DNA from: Diadophis punctatus similis
Taxonomy: Eukaryota; Chordata; Lepidosauria; Squamata; Dipsadidae
Direction of reading: 5' to 3'
Assembly (NCBI GenBank): GCA_023053685.1
Contig: JALIGW010000002.1
Coordinates: 254,239,239-254,303,238 of the forward strand
DNA: 64,000 nucleotides
Shown here: piece by piece, positions 36,401 to 57,998 of the stretch
Layout of the letters: every line of letters begins with the position of its first letter
Position numbering within the stretch: position 1 is the stretch's first letter
Notes under the pieces: generated by a model
What the model saw: only the letters and a program-made list of their open reading frames with translations
The model's database searches: none
What the model was told of the DNA's origin: nothing
Made by a program: the position numbers and the translations under genes

Positions 36401-39400
36401 ATGATATTTTAGAAAAGACACAGATACCATCATCTTGGTCCGAAGCCCTAATTACACTGATCCCTAAAGAAGATGCAGAACATGAATTAATTCAAAATTA
36501 TCGGCCTATATCCCTCTTCAATGCAGATTACAAAATATTCATTTCCATTATAGCACAAAGATTCAAGAAAATACTGAATGAACACATACACCAGGATCAA
36601 AATGGGTTTTTGCCAAAACGCCACATTAAAAATAATTTAAGAACAATAATAAACACTCTTGAATACTATGAGGAACATCCCAGCAAGCAACTTGCACTGG
36701 TTTTCCTTGCCGCCCAAAAGGCATTTGATAACGTAAATTGGAATTTTATTATTTATCAATTGGGAAAAATGAATTTCGGGACTAAATTTATAAAATTAAT
36801 CCAATCAACATACTCAAAACAAGTGGCTTCCATTATAATAAATGGCGAATGCACAGAAAAATTCAAAATCCAAAAAGGAGTTAGACAGGGTTGCCCACTA
36901 TCTCCTCTCCTATTTATATTAACATTGGAAACGTTAGTAATAAAAATAAGAGAAGATCAAGAGGTTAAAGGATTAAAGATTAGGAAGGAAGAATATAAGA
37001 CTCAAGCCTTTGCCGACAATTTGGCCTTTATAATTGAAGAACCACTTGAATCTGGACCAAAATTAATTTTAAAAAAGGAAGAAAATTATACCAAATTATT
37101 AACTCAAATTAAAAAGGATTTGGAAAATTGGAAAAACATTCAGCTTTCACTATTAGGAAGAATTTCTTCTATAAAAATGAATGTCCTGCCAAAGTTGCTA
37201 TACCTATTTCAGGTGATTCCAATAAACCCAGGGAGAAATTTTTTCTCAGATTTGACAAAGATAACGTCAAAATTTATTTGGCAAGGAAAAAAACTGAGAA
37301 TAAGGCAAAATTCACTTCAAGATGTTGAAGAAAGAGGCGGACTGGGTGTCCCAAATTGGCAATTATATTATTATTCGGCAGGTTTATCTTGGATTAGAGA
37401 ATGGATACAGCTTAAAAACAGTAGAACCTTGACGATTGAACGACACGACCTTCATCTCGGATGGCATGCATATATCTGGGATGATAAATATAAAGTACAT
37501 ACTTATTTCAAAAAACATTTATTAAGAAATTCACTTCTTCAAATTTGGCTACAAATTAAAAGACAACACTATTCAAAAATTCCAATTTGGTACTCTCCCA
37601 TTGAAGCCCTTAAGCATCCCAGTTTGATGTCTTATGACAGAGCTATAAAATATAAAGAATTAATCAATGAACAGGGAAATTTGAAGTGTAGAGATGAACT
37701 GGCAGAAGGAGGTATAAATTTAGACTGGTGGACATATACCCAAGTCCAAGCAAAGTTCTACAAAGACAATAAGACATATGGTTTTCAGAAGGAATATAGC
37801 AACTTTGACAGGACATTTCTGGGACCGGAAGATAATTTGATTGGAAAAATTTATAAATTTTTAATAAAATATAAATTAGAAGAGGAGATAGTAAAAGAAC
37901 CAATGCTGAGATGGGCCAAAAACTTTGGATATTCGATAGATTTAGATAAATGGGAAGAAATTTGGATGACAAATTGGCGGATGACAATGTCAGTGGCCTT
38001 CAAGGAGAACCAGTGCAAGATGTTTTATAGGGGCACCTCCCACCGACAAGAATTGCAAGGATTTTGCAGAATTCATCTACCTTATGTTGGAAATGCAAAA
38101 AAGAAATAGGCACATACTATCATACCTGGTGGACCTGTAAGAAAGCTAAGAGCTATTGAGCCATTATAGGGAAGTGGATTAAAGAAATAACCCAGGAAGA
38201 ATTTTCTAATAAACCCGAGTTTTTCTTGTTAGGCATCATTGAACCAAGAGTTAACAAAGATACCCAATACATTATTATTCACATTCTAACGGCAGCCAGG
38301 ATTATATACGCGCAGTTCTGGAAAAACAGTGAAACGCCTACAGAGGAGGACATAATTAGAAAGATAATGGACTGCGCTGAGATGGACAAATTAACAAAGG
38401 AATTAAAGGATAAACAAGAATCAGACTTTTATATAATATGGAATAAATTTTATGATTGGTTAAGAAAAAGAACGATTGTATAAAATGTATATCTGTCAAT
38501 TCTGAATAATATATTTGTTTGTAAAAATTCATTAAATGTAACATGGTATATTTATATTAATATAAGTAAAAACTATAGATTTAAAAGGCTATATAGATAA
38601 TACGGATATAGTTATTTATTATGGTTAAAAAAATGTAATTTAAATTATGTAAATTTCCGAGGATAGCTTATTGGAGTTAGGGGCTAAACAGAAAAGCCCA
38701 AAATGTTTATTTGTTATTGTGTATGTCACTGTTGTATTGTTGTATAGTTCTGTGTATTTAATTAAAAAAAATAAAATAAAATAAAATAAAACAACAGTGT
38801 GAAGGGGAATTTTTAAAATGTGTATCAGCAGAGAACAGTTACTGGCATAATGCAAAGTTATATAAACACAATCTTCTCTTTTTCATTCCCTACACTATCC
38901 CCTTATGTGTGATTTCACAATGTATAATTTATTTTTAGTGGCCTTGTTATTTTACCCATTACAGCACTTTCTGTGATCGAACAGGACTTCCTGTTACTAC
39001 ACTATGGGATTGCTAAGGATAAATAAGGGAGATCTTCTCTTTCATTACAGATGCAGTCTACTGCACCAGATGTTTGGAAGATCAGCATCCAAATGAACAC
39101 CGAGATCACTGTCTGCCAAAGTTTATAACCTTCTTGTCATATGGAGAATATTTGGGGATCATCCTGGTTTCCTTTGCTCTATTTTTGTCATTCATCACAG
39201 CCTTTGTGTTAGCAATTTTCATTAAATACCACGAAACTCCAATAGTCAAAGCCAACAACCGGGATCTCTCCTACATTCTACTCACATCACTCCTCCTTTC
39301 CTTTCTCACTAGCTTTCTCTTCATTGGCCAGCCAAGGAAAGCTACCTGTCTTCTCCGACAATCAGCCTTCACTATCATTTTCTCAGTGGCTGTTTCTTCC

Positions 39401-39955
39401 CTCTTAGCCAAAACCATCACAGTGGTGCTGGCCTTCTTGGCAACAAAGCCAGGGAACAGTGTGAGGAGATGGCTCGGGAAGACGTTGGGCAATGCTCTTG
39501 TTCTTGTTTCCTCTGCTGTCCAAGTTCTGATTTGCTCCATCTGGCTGGGAATCTTTCCTCCTTTCCCTGACACAGACAAGCACTCACACCCTGAAGAGAT
39601 TATCCTGCAATGCAATGAAGAACCTGTTGTCATGTTTTACTCCAGCCTAGGTTATATGGGTTTCCTTGCTGTCATCTGCTTCACAGTGGCTTTCCTGGCC
39701 CGCAGACTGCCTGGGGCCTTCAACGAAGCCAAGCTGATCACCTTCAGCATGCTGGTTTTCTGCAGTGTTTGGGTCTCCTTTGTGCCCACCTACCTGAGCA
39801 CCAAGGGCAAATACATGGTGGCTGTGCAGATCTTCTCCATCTTGGCATCCAGTGCTGGCTTGTTGGGCTGCATCTTTTTCCCCAAGAGTTATATTATTTT
39901 GCTGAGGCCGGAGCTGAATACAAAGGAGCAGCTAACCACAAAAATGAAAGTATAG
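24287..39955 (+). CDS. Vomeronasal type-2 receptor, V2R gene 3 (intact, six exons)
   Basis: Join of 24287-24498, 26392-26686, 27390-28235, 29970-30197, 31040-31166 and 39051-39955; 2613 bp, 870 residues. It is a family C GPCR expected in vomeronasal sensory neurons, binding chemosignals through an extracellular Venus-flytrap domain. Layout: signal peptide at about 1-16; ligand domain to about 527; nine-cysteine linker at about 528-590; 7TM at about 600-850; tail [14 protein letters not shown]. All introns are GT-AG with phases 2, 0, 0, 0, 1, and no exon has a stop. Introns carry copy-specific insertions: a 756-bp hAT element (intron 1), a LINE end (intron 3), and a SINE, a MITE and a 4.5-kb L1 (intron 5, which is 7.9 kb). 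Its upstream DNA resembles that of gene 2, but its exons match gene 4. Confidence 0.93.
25540..26295. mobile_element. 756-bp non-autonomous hAT element in intron 1, gene 3
   Basis: Ends are CAGGGGTGGGTTCCTA and TAGGAACCCACCACTG, inverted with two mismatches. Exact 8-bp target duplications TTGCATTC are at 25532-25539 and 26296-26303. Genes 2 and 4 have the empty site. Inside is a tandem pair of about 120-bp GC-rich repeats (starting near 25782 and 25904). No transposase is encoded. Confidence 0.95.
26355..26383. repeat. Short TG tract before the exon 2 acceptor, gene 3
   Basis: An interrupted TG run of about 29 bp immediately upstream of AATTTCAG. It lacks the TC run seen in gene 2. Confidence 0.85.
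26392..26686 (+). CDS. V2R gene 3, exon 2
   Basis: 295 bp, GT-AG bounded, encoding [20 protein letters not shown] and on to YKIPQ. Same frame use as in gene 2. Confidence 0.95.
26764..26935. repeat. AT-rich TTAA/TTAT low-complexity tract, gene 3 intron 2
   Basis: Expanded ATTAATTAA and TTATTTATT runs that are absent from introns 2 of genes 2 and 4. Confidence 0.9.
27390..28235 (+). CDS. V2R gene 3, exon 3
   Basis: 846 bp with the conserved opening [20 protein letters not shown] and end IIQPWQ. In the patch that separates gene 2 from the others it differs from gene 4 at only 3 of 95 positions. Confidence 0.95.
28288..28645 (+). mobile_element. Non-LTR retrotransposon 3' end in intron 3, gene 3
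   Basis: Insertion about 50 bp after the exon 3 donor, absent from genes 2 and 4. One frame reads [20 protein letters not shown], like the C-terminus of CR1/L2-group LINE ORF2. It is followed by a short 3' region ending in AAATAAATAAACAAAC. A target duplication around AACTCATA/AACACATA is probable. Confidence 0.7.
29469..29705 (-). repeat. CR1-type LINE 3' fragment in intron 3, gene 3
   Basis: Equivalent of 12361-12600. Confidence 0.7.
29970..30197 (+). CDS. V2R gene 3, exon 4
   Basis: 228 bp encoding [20 protein letters not shown] to KWLNQ, flanked by GTTCCAG and GTGAGG. SNKAVV removes one possible glycosylation site that genes 2 and 4 keep (SNKSVV). Confidence 0.95.
30423..30490. repeat. 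(CAT)n microsatellite in intron 4, gene 3
   Basis: About 22 units with one AAC interruption. Confidence 0.9.
30598..30755 (-). mobile_element. Partial SINE, gene 3 intron 4
   Basis: Equivalent of 13787-13932. Confidence 0.6.
31040..31166 (+). CDS. V2R gene 3, exon 5
   Basis: 127 bp after GCTGCTTAG, ending before GTGAGT, with six cysteines of the linker. Confidence 0.95.
31214..31625. mobile_element. Fold-back hAT-like MITE in intron 5, gene 3
   Basis: Equivalent of 14789-15196, with ends CAGTGGTGGGATTC and GAATCTCACCACTG. Confidence 0.7.
31862..32134 (-). mobile_element. SINE inserted in the unidentified segment, gene 3 intron 5
   Basis: The reverse complement starts GAGCCGAGGTGGCGCAGCAG and ends in an AAATAAAT tail. 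It splits sequence that is continuous at 15430 and 53090, and is specific to gene 3. Confidence 0.8.
32485..32780. mobile_element. 296-bp hAT-type MITE in intron 5, gene 3
   Basis: Ends are CAGTGGTGGGTTCCTACCGG and CCGGAACCCTCTGCTG. Exact 8-bp duplications AAACATAG are at 32477-32484 and 32781-32788. Other units have the empty site. Confidence 0.95.
32922..33188 (+). other. Unidentified conserved segment, copy 3 (open frame)
   Basis: The only one of the four copies with no internal stop: CAA replaces the TAG of the others, so [12 protein letters not shown] runs through [10 protein letters not shown] to DGGIKF. It follows a TATAG acceptor-like site, but no donor or start makes it an exon. Family unknown. 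Confidence 0.35.
33381..33497. repeat. (TGATA)n microsatellite, gene 3 intron 5
   Basis: About 22 units of TGATA in one orientation only, followed by single-copy sequence. This is the arrangement without the fold-back of units 1 and 2. Confidence 0.95.
33801..34175 (-). repeat. Interspersed LINE-like 3' end with ATTCT tail, copy 3
   Basis: Equivalent of 917-1291. Confidence 0.6.
34275..35006 (+). pseudogene. L1 ORF1 protein, C-terminal part
   Basis: Sequence such as [20 protein letters not shown] and the [15 protein letters not shown] stretch match the RNA-binding region of L1 ORF1p. The N-terminal coiled coil is missing through 5' truncation. An acidic, Glu-rich tail follows. The frame upstream of 34269 is host sequence. 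Confidence 0.75.
34927..35668 (+). pseudogene. L1 ORF2, endonuclease region (frameshifted)
   Basis: The ATG at 34927 begins [20 protein letters not shown], the L1 apurinic-like endonuclease start. A one-base shift near 35008 moves the SLQEVH motif into another frame. The rest reads [16 protein letters not shown] and WADHNLVIL, the later endonuclease motifs. Confidence 0.85.
35658..38109 (+). pseudogene. L1 ORF2, reverse transcriptase and C-terminal region
   Basis: A frame change near 36390 splits the domain. Motifs seen include [44 protein letters not shown] and FADN at 37009-37020, where FADD is expected, so the second catalytic Asp is lost. The C-terminal part continues to a stop at 38107; a related frame resumes at 38226-38483. 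Confidence 0.88.
39051..39955 (+). CDS. V2R gene 3, exon 6 (7TM domain)
   Basis: 905 bp after TCATTACAG, open to TAG. It completes the nine-cysteine linker (YCTRC, RDHC) and encodes seven membrane segments and the [20 protein letters not shown] tail. It shares [15 protein letters not shown] and KMKV with gene 4. Confidence 0.95.
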
Positions 39956-40337
39956 ATTTCATTCTTTTAGAACTGTCTTTCCAAGGCATCACCTAGCAAG
40001 CACAAAACCATACTCTCCATTGGTCTCCGATTAGATCACCATTTCTCCAGAATTTGATTTCTGCTTGTGTTATAGATGTACATCCATTTATTGCAATTTA
40101 CCATAATTTTTTTATTTAAGGATTACCCACATTTAAAAAACAATTTATGGGAGGCAGGTTTTTGTGGGGGAAATCCTCCCCTCAGAAGAAAACCAAAGCA
40201 TTTGGAGACGTAAGCAAGAATTGATTTGTGATTGCAATCACTTACAGTGATCCTTGGACTTTTCAGGTTGTAAGAGAGAATCCTAGCAAAATAACTCCCT
40301 TGTTACATACTTTCAGTTGATATATTTGAAACAGAAA

Positions 40338-40343
40338 AATAAA
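40338..40343 (+). promoter_or_regulatory. Putative polyadenylation signal, gene 3
   Basis: AATAAA about 383 bp past the stop, same context as at 3413. Confidence 0.4.
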
Positions 40344-41173
40344 CAACCCAATCCAATTATATTGTGACCCTTCGTCTGGAATGCTTTGATAAGCTATTGC
40401 ACTGATCTGATTTTTCACACTTGGTTATCCTTTCTGGCGTTACTGACATGTAGATATCACAATCTTTTGTTACCCCATCCATTTTTCTTCCCTAGAAAGA
40501 CAGCTGTCTTTATGTTAACTGTCTCTGCACAAAGGTCACAGCATTAGCTTCTATAAACAAATATACTGCAGTCTCTAAGCTGCCCATCGCTTATACCTGT
40601 CAGTGAGCCTGACGTTTATTTTGCAGCTGCTTGCAGTTCTTTCTTTTTTAACAAAAATAAATTTGATTAAGAGTGTTTACATGAATCAAAGATAAATACA
40701 AAAATATATAAACAAAAGACAGAGAAAAATAAAAGGAGAAAATAAAAAGTGCAGAAAACAATACAGTTAAAGAAAAGGCAGGAAAAAGATATAAAAGTTT
40801 ATGTCTGCCTTTCTTTACAGCAGTTACAAACCAAACTTATTATTGTGCCTCCCTCCTTAATATTACAACCCTTTATTCAGTCCCCTTTCAATCATCAAAC
40901 CCAGAAATAATTTCACTTTTTTCCATTTTCAGCAAAAAGATCATAAAATGTTTCCCTTCTTCTAATTTTCCAGAAGAATGTTAAGACTTGGCACTTCCAA
41001 TTATTGTCTAAGAATGTTACTCAATCCAAGAGATGGCTGGGGGTTTGAGGGTGTTCTCTTCTCCTTTTTAACTTTTTTTAAACTTTTCATTTTCATTCTT
41101 AGCCCTGAAATTTTAGCAGTGTTCTGAATTCTGTTTATGCTTTTAATCATTTGTTTATATTGTTTTTATAAGT

Positions 41174-41301
41174 TACATGGTGGCCGTGCAAATCTTCTCC
41201 ATTTTGGCCTCCAGTGCTGGCCTTTCTCCAAGAGCTATATTATTTTGCTGAGTCCTGAGCTGAATACAAAGGAGCAGCTAACCACACAGATCAAAGTATA
41301 G
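41174..41301 (+). pseudogene. Fossil of V2R exon 6 tail (unit 3, deleted)
   Basis: Same fragment as 4398-4542, with an internal deletion of about 16 bp that removes the LLGCIFF codons. Confidence 0.85.
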
Positions 41302-42159
41302 CTCTCGTTGTGTTTCCATGGCCAAGCCCAAAACAAATAATTGCTCTTTCCTCTCATCCTCTGAACACTCCAGGGTTTTGCATCAAGATAGTTATGGATG
41401 CTTCTAAGGAAATATTGTAGCATGCATGAAAAGAGTTACATAGGACTTTATATATGGATCTGTCAACATATGAAATGAATAAGTTTTTTTCTTTTTCTTT
41501 TATTCTTTGTTCCCTGATAACTCTGTGCATTGTTCATTTGTGTTCTCTTCTTAACAATTTTTAAACTTGTGCTTAATAAAAGCAAACAGAATATAAAAAC
41601 TCATATTGTTTGCCTGAGTTATGAGGGCGACCTGGTTACATCTGCTGCTCCTCCTAAAAGTTAGAATAGGCTGTGGCTCCTGGATGCAGTGATAGCCATC
41701 CATCTCATAAACGGGACTGGATTGGGTTGAAACAGACCAGAAAAATCCAATATATAACCTTGAAGCTCATTTAAGTCATAATCAAGAGTGATTTTGCACA
41801 ATTGATTGTGTGCCAATTGCAGCCTTTCCAAGATCAAGCAGCATTACACACAGTCACTTCTGCTTTGGTCACCTTCTAGAACGGGTGCTGCAATGCACTT
41901 CAAGGGGCTGTCACATTTCTTTGAATGGATTCCTACATTAGTACACAATGGACTTCCAATAGATAAGAGGTGAAGTTCTGCTGGTTGTCACCGAGAAAGT
42001 TCTTCATAGCATTGGCCAGATATTTGTGGACCATCTTTCTCCAACTATCTCTAATGACACTCAGTTAGATACTTCTACCCTGGGACAGCCAAGTGATGCT
42101 GTGGATGACCTGGATGATTTGGTTTCAGCTCAACATTCGCAAGACAGAATAGCAGATTA

Positions 42160-42330
42160 ATAGAGTTGGAAGGGATCTTGGATATCTTCTAGTCCAACCT
42201 CCTACTCAAGCAGGAGAACAATACCTTTTCAGACAAATGACTGTTCAATCTCTTCTTAAAAGCCATCAGTGAGGGAGCACAAACAACTTCTGGAGGCAAA
42301 CCCTTCTACTGGTTAATTGTTCTAAATGTC
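42160..42330 (-). repeat. CR1-type LINE 3' fragment
   Basis: Equivalent of 5393-5571. Confidence 0.6.
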
Positions 42331-42592
42331 AGAGTGGCTTTAGGATTTAGGGGCCCTTGGATGCAGTGGTTTTCCATCTTTATGCCTGGATCAGGAATCT
42401 GAACCCCAGAAAGATGCAGTGAACAATTCAGGGGATCCTCTTGAATGCATGACTCCTGCTCAAGGAGGATGTAGCTTTTACATAACTTGCTTGTATGCCA
42501 ATTGCTGCCTTTCCTAGAGCAGCAGTCATCCATGTTTTGGTCATCCCTAGTAGGATTACTTCATGAGGCCTGAGAGCTCAGAGGGGTAAGAA

Positions 42593-42937
42593 TAGTGGTG
42601 GGTTCCTTCCAGTGTGGTCTACTCTGTTGCACCGGTAGCGGCTGGCCAATTGCTCAATTTGCACGTGATGGCTCCGGTGCCGTCTTCGCATATCTGTCAA
42701 GTGGCGCCATCTTTTTTCTTGAATTTTCCGGGTTTTTTGTTTCTTGCTCATTCTCGGAAGCAAAATCACATGTGGGGACGCGCACACGCCTGTCCCCTTG
42801 TGAGATTTTGCTTCAACACATGTGCAAGAAGCAAAATCGCGTGAGGGGACCTGCGCATGTGGCGAGCATGCATGCATGCGCAACGAGATGATGCACACAC
42901 AGCGCATTGATAGGCAGGTAAGAGGAACCTGCCCCTG
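42593..42937. mobile_element. hAT-type MITE (unit 3, longer form)
   Basis: Same insertion as 6162-6434, with left end TAGTGGTGGGTTCC, right end GAACCTGCCCCTG, and flanks GGTAAGAA/GGTAAGAG. It is 345 bp here because an inner GCAAAATCACATGTGGGGAC-like block is repeated. Confidence 0.75.
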
Positions 42938-43136
42938 GGTAAGAGGTAATGTAGTTGGCAGAGAGAGAGAGACAGAGGCGGAGCCTGGGGTGTCCATCAG
43001 CCCTAAGATGGAGAGTCAACAGTCTCCAGATCTGGAGGTGGCTGACGAGGAAGAGGAGGAAGAGCTGGGTCCAGTGCCTGATGCACGGATGCACAGAAGG
43101 CAGAGGAGAGGAGAGCAGTGGAAACCCGTGGGTCGA

Positions 43137-45384
43137 TACACAATTCATCCGAGTCTCTTGTTGCTGCCTGGAATCAGGCGGCAGCAGGGGCTTTGGATCG
43201 TATTGTGCCTTTGCGGCCTCTCCGTGGCAGCGGATCCAGGAGAACTCCCTGGTTTACCAAGGAACTCCAGGAGATGAAGCACCAAAAGAGACACCTAGAG
43301 TGATGATGGAGATCTAGTAAAGCTGAGTCTGACCAGACACTTTTAAGAACTTTCATTAAGTCTTACTTAGTGGCGATATGGGCGGCAAAATGTTCACATT
43401 TTTCCGCCCTTATTGCATCTGCTGACTCCCGCCCAGCTACCCTGTTTAGGGTGACCCGCTCCCTTCTTGCTAAGGAGGGAAGCAATGATCCCTTGCAGGG
43501 CAGAGCTGAGGAATTTTCTCAGTTTCTGGCGGACAAAGTCACTAAGATTCAGACAGACCTGGACTCTGATTGGGCAGTACAGGCCGAGATGACAGGGACT
43601 GGTCTTAGTTCTGTTATATAGGATGAGTTTGAACCGGTGATTCCTGAGGATGTAGACAAGGCCATAGGGGCGATGAGCTCCGCAACTTGTTTATTGGACC
43701 CGTGTCCCTCTTGACTGGTTTCAGCGACCAGGGAGGTCTCACGCGGCTGGCTCCAGACGTTGGTCAATGCTTCTCTGAGAGAGGGGTCCGTCCCACAGCC
43801 CTTAAAAGTTGTGGTGGTGAGGCCCCTCCTCAAGAAGCCTTCCCTGGACCCGGCGGATTTAAAGAACTTCTGGCCGGTCTCCAACCTTCCCTTCGCGGGG
43901 AAGGTTGTAGAGAAAGTGGTGGCACTCCAGCTCCTGCAGATGTTGGATGACACTGATTTTCTGGATCCCTTTCAATCGGGTTTCAGGCGCGGCTACAGTA
44001 TGGAAACGGCTTCTGTCACCCTGATGGATGATCTCTGGAGAGCCTGGGATGGGGGTCATTCTTCCATCCTGGTGCTACTTGACCTCTCAGCGGCTTTCGA
44101 TACCATTGACCATGGTATCCTTCTGCGTCGTCTCGGCGAAGTGGGAGTGGGTAGCACTGTTTTACAGTGGTTCTCCTTCTACCTCTCTGACAGGATGCAG
44201 TCGGTGTTGACAGGGGGGCAGAGGTCGAGCCCTAGGCCCCTGCTTTCTGGGGTGCCGCAGGGCTCGGTCCTCTCACCCATCCTGTTCAACATCTACATGA
44301 AACCGCTGGGTGAGATCATCCGACGACACGGGGTGAGGTATCAGCAGTATGCTGATGATACCCAGTTGTACATCTCCACCCCGTCTCAATTCAGGGAAGC
44401 TGTGGATGCAATGGGCCGCTGCCTGGACGACGTTAGGGTCTGGATGGGGATGAAGCGGCTAAAACTCAACCCTGACAAGACTGAGTGGCTGTGGATGTTG
44501 CCCCCCAGGGATTATGTCAACTGCCCCTCCTTGGTTCTTGGGGGGGAGAAATTAACTCCCTCAGAATGAGTTCGCAATTTGGGTGTCCTCCTAGATCCAC
44601 AGCTAAAATTGGAGCAACATCTTTCAGCTGTGGCTACGGGGACCTTTGCACAGGTTCGCCTGGTACACCAATTGCGACCCTACTTGGAGAGGGAGGCTCT
44701 ACTCACAGTCACTCACATCCTTATCACCTCCCGGCTGGATTACTGCAACGCGCTCTACATGGGGCTACCCTTGAAGAGTATCCGTAGACTACAATTGGTG
44801 CAAAATGCAGCTGCGCAAGCTGTGGTGGGTGTGCCTAGGTACACCCATGTGACACCTATTCTCCGCCAGCTGCATTAGCTGCCCATTAGTCTCTGGACCC
44901 AATTAAAGGTGTTGATTTTGACCTTTAAAGCCCTACATGGCTCAGGGCCAGGTTATCTTCGGGATCGCATCCTGCCGCATACCTCCCTACGACCAGTTAG
45001 GTCCCACATAGTTGGTCTCCTCCAGGTCCCATCGACCAAACAATGCCAGTTGGCGGGGCCGAGGAGGAGAGCCTTCTCTGTGGGAGCCCCCTCCCTTTGG
45101 AACCAACTCCCTCCAGAGATTGGGACTATCCCCACCCTGCTGGCCTTCCATAAAGCAATAAAAACTTGGCTCTTCCGGCAGACAGGGTGAAAGTGAGACC
45201 AATCAGACTATATTTGGGTCTCCCCCCTTGGTTATGAATGTCTGATATTTTTTAATTTTTATAATTTTTCATTATATGTTTTTATATGTAATAATGATTT
45301 GAAATGCTGTCAGCTGCCCAGAGTCCCTTGGGAGTTGGGCGGCATACAAATCTATTAAATTAAATTAAATTAAATTAAATTTTA
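43137..45384 (+). mobile_element. 5'-truncated L2/CR1-group LINE (decayed)
   Basis: A non-LTR reverse transcriptase with motifs AFDTIDHGILLRRLG (A), SGVPQGSVLSPILF (B) and YADDTQLYI (C, 44348 on), then the C-terminal RLDYCNALYMGLP and AFSVGAPSLWNQLP blocks. The 3' end is the CCCAGAGTCCCTTGGGAGTT block with a TTAAA tail. Stops at 44567 (TGA) and 44876 (TAG) and an early TAG at 43619 break the frame. I place it in the L2/CR1 group; the exact clade is uncertain. Confidence 0.85.
43760..45190 (+). pseudogene. LINE reverse transcriptase remnant
   Basis: Coding part of the element above, in three pieces (43760-44569, 44579-44878, 44909-45190) separated by point-mutation stops. The YADD centre is retained but the protein cannot be made. 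Confidence 0.85.
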
Positions 45385-45884
45385 TACTGCTTCATTACCA
45401 GAGTAATTTAGGGGCAGCCATATAAATTGAATAAAAAAAGAGATCAAGGAATCCCTCTTTGCAGCTTTGAAATAGACTCAAGATCAAGAGGAGTAAAATC
45501 TACAGGCTTCATTTCTCCATCATTTCTGACAAAAAAGTTTCACTGGAGAAACTTGGGCCCATGGGCTTCCACAAAGTTCTGGAACTGCATCAGAGGCTTC
45601 TCACAAATATGTTTTCCTCCCCTGTTCCTTTGTTCATGAAGCCACAGGACAAACCTGGGGACAGGGAGACCACAGGGGATGCTTCTTCTCTGTATAATTA
45701 TCAAGATCACATTGATTTATTGATTGCCTCCCAATCTCTCCTCCAGGGAATTCTCAAATGTTTACTGTTGAATTGACCTAGGCATATTGCTTTCAAGAGC
45801 CATAAAGCAGGCATCTTTCATCCGAGCTTGGGAACTCAGGGACATAAAAGCCTTTAGTGTCATTGAGAGGTTGTGATTCTGTGC

Positions 45885-45891
45885 TATAAAA
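45885..45891 (+). promoter_or_regulatory. Putative TATA box, gene 4
   Basis: TATAAAA 147 bp before the ATG, same context as at 8319. Confidence 0.4.
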
Positions 45892-46031
45892 CGTGATGAA
45901 TTCCTTGTGTACTCAAGCTCCCATCTGTGGTAGGAAAGCCACAACAGCAGTTGCGGTATTGCAAGGGCCTTTTGTCTCCGTGAACTGCTCCTCTAATTCT
46001 TTGAGAGCTACCTGACTCTGAAGAAGTGGAA

Positions 46032-56633
<10,602 letters not shown>

Positions 56634-57014
56634 ATTTCATTTTTTTAGAACTGTCTTTCCAAGGCATCACCTAGCAAGCACAAAACCATACTCTCCATTG
56701 GTCTCCGATTAGATCACCATTTCTCCAGAATTTGATTTCTGCTTGTGCTATAGATGTACATCCATTTATTGCAATTTTCCATATTTTTTTCTTTAAGGAA
56801 TACCCACATTTTAAAAACAATTTATAGGAGGCAGGTTTTTGTGGGAAAAATCCTCCCCTGAGAAGAAAACCAAAGCATTTGGAGACATAAGCAAGAATTG
56901 ATTTGTGATTGCAATCACTTACAGTGATCCTGGGACTTTTCAGGTTGTAAGAGAGAACCCTAGCAAAATAACTCCCTTGTTACATACTTCCAGTTGATAT
57001 ATTTGAAACAGAAA

Positions 57015-57020
57015 AATAAA
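57015..57020 (+). promoter_or_regulatory. Putative polyadenylation signal, gene 4
   Basis: AATAAA about 382 bp past the stop, same context as at 3413. Confidence 0.4.
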
Positions 57021-57854
57021 CAACCCAATACAATTATATTGTGACCCTTCGTCTGGAATGCTTTGATAAGTTATTGCACTGATCTGATTTTTCACACTTG
57101 CGTTATCCTTTCTGGCGTTACTGACATGTTTATATCACAATCTCTTGTTACCCCATCCATTTTTCCTCCCTAGAAAGACAGCTGTCTTTATGTTAACTGT
57201 TTCTGCACAAAGGTCACAGCATTAGCTTCTAGGTTAAACAAATATACTGCAGTCTCTAAGCTACCCATCGTTTATATCTGACAGTGGGCCTGACTTTTAT
57301 TTTGCAGCTGCTTGCAACTCTTTCTTTTTAAAAAAATAAATAAATTTGATTAAGAGTGTTTACATGAATCAAAGATAAATACAAAAATATATAAACAAAA
57401 GACAGAGAAAAATGAAAAGGAGAAAATAAAAAGTGCAGAAAATAAGTTAAAGAAAAGGCAGGAAAAAGAGATCAAAGTTTATGTCTGCCTTTCTTTACAG
57501 CAGTTACAAACCAAACTTATTATCGTGCCTCCCTCCTTAATATTACAACCCTTTATTCAATCCCCTTTCAATCATCAAACCCAGAAATAATTTCACCTTT
57601 TTCCATTTTCAAGAAAAAGATCATAAAATGTTTCCCCTCTTCTAGTTTTCCAGACGAATGTTAAGACTTGGCTCTGCCAATTATTGTTTAAGAACGTTAC
57701 TCAATCCAAGAGATGGCTGGGGGCTTGAGGGTGTTCTCTTCTCCTTTTTAACTTTTTTTAAAAATTTTGATTTTCATTCTTAGCCCTTAAATTTTAGCAT
57801 TGTTCTGAATTCTGTTTATGCTTTTAATCATTTGTTTATGTTGTTTTTATATGT

Positions 57855-57998
57855 TACATGGTGGCCGTGCAGATCTTCTCCATCTTGACCTCCAGTGCTG
57901 GCCTGCTGGGCTGCATCTTTTTCCCCAAGAGCTATATTATTTTGCTGAGGCCTGAGCTGAATACAAAGGAGCAGCTAACCACACAGATCAAAGTATAG
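57855..57998 (+). pseudogene. Fossil of V2R exon 6 tail (unit 4)
   Basis: Open fragment of the last 48 codons, ending QLTTQIKV and TAG. It is preceded by LINE-tail-like sequence that recurs at 58358. Confidence 0.9.

Larger units (their letters stand above)
34269..38790 (+). mobile_element. 5'-truncated L1-clade LINE in intron 5, gene 3
   Basis: About 4.5 kb of an L1 retrotransposon. Its order is the C-terminal part of ORF1, an endonuclease and reverse transcriptase ORF2, a 3' UTR and an AAAATA-rich tail (38763-38790). Host sequence leaves homology with the other units at 34269 and resumes at AACAGTGTGAAGG. About 480 bp of host DNA present in unit 4 (54989-55470) is missing, and no target duplication is visible. 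ORF2 has frameshifts and the catalytic FADD reads FADN, so it is dead. Confidence 0.93.
39956..46031 (+). other. Intergenic region 3 (gene 3 to gene 4)
   Basis: Homologous to the other intergenic regions up to about 43136 and again from about 45383. In between, a LINE takes the place of the solo LTR and AAAT-tailed LINE end found in regions 1 and 2. No functional gene is seen. Confidence 0.8.
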
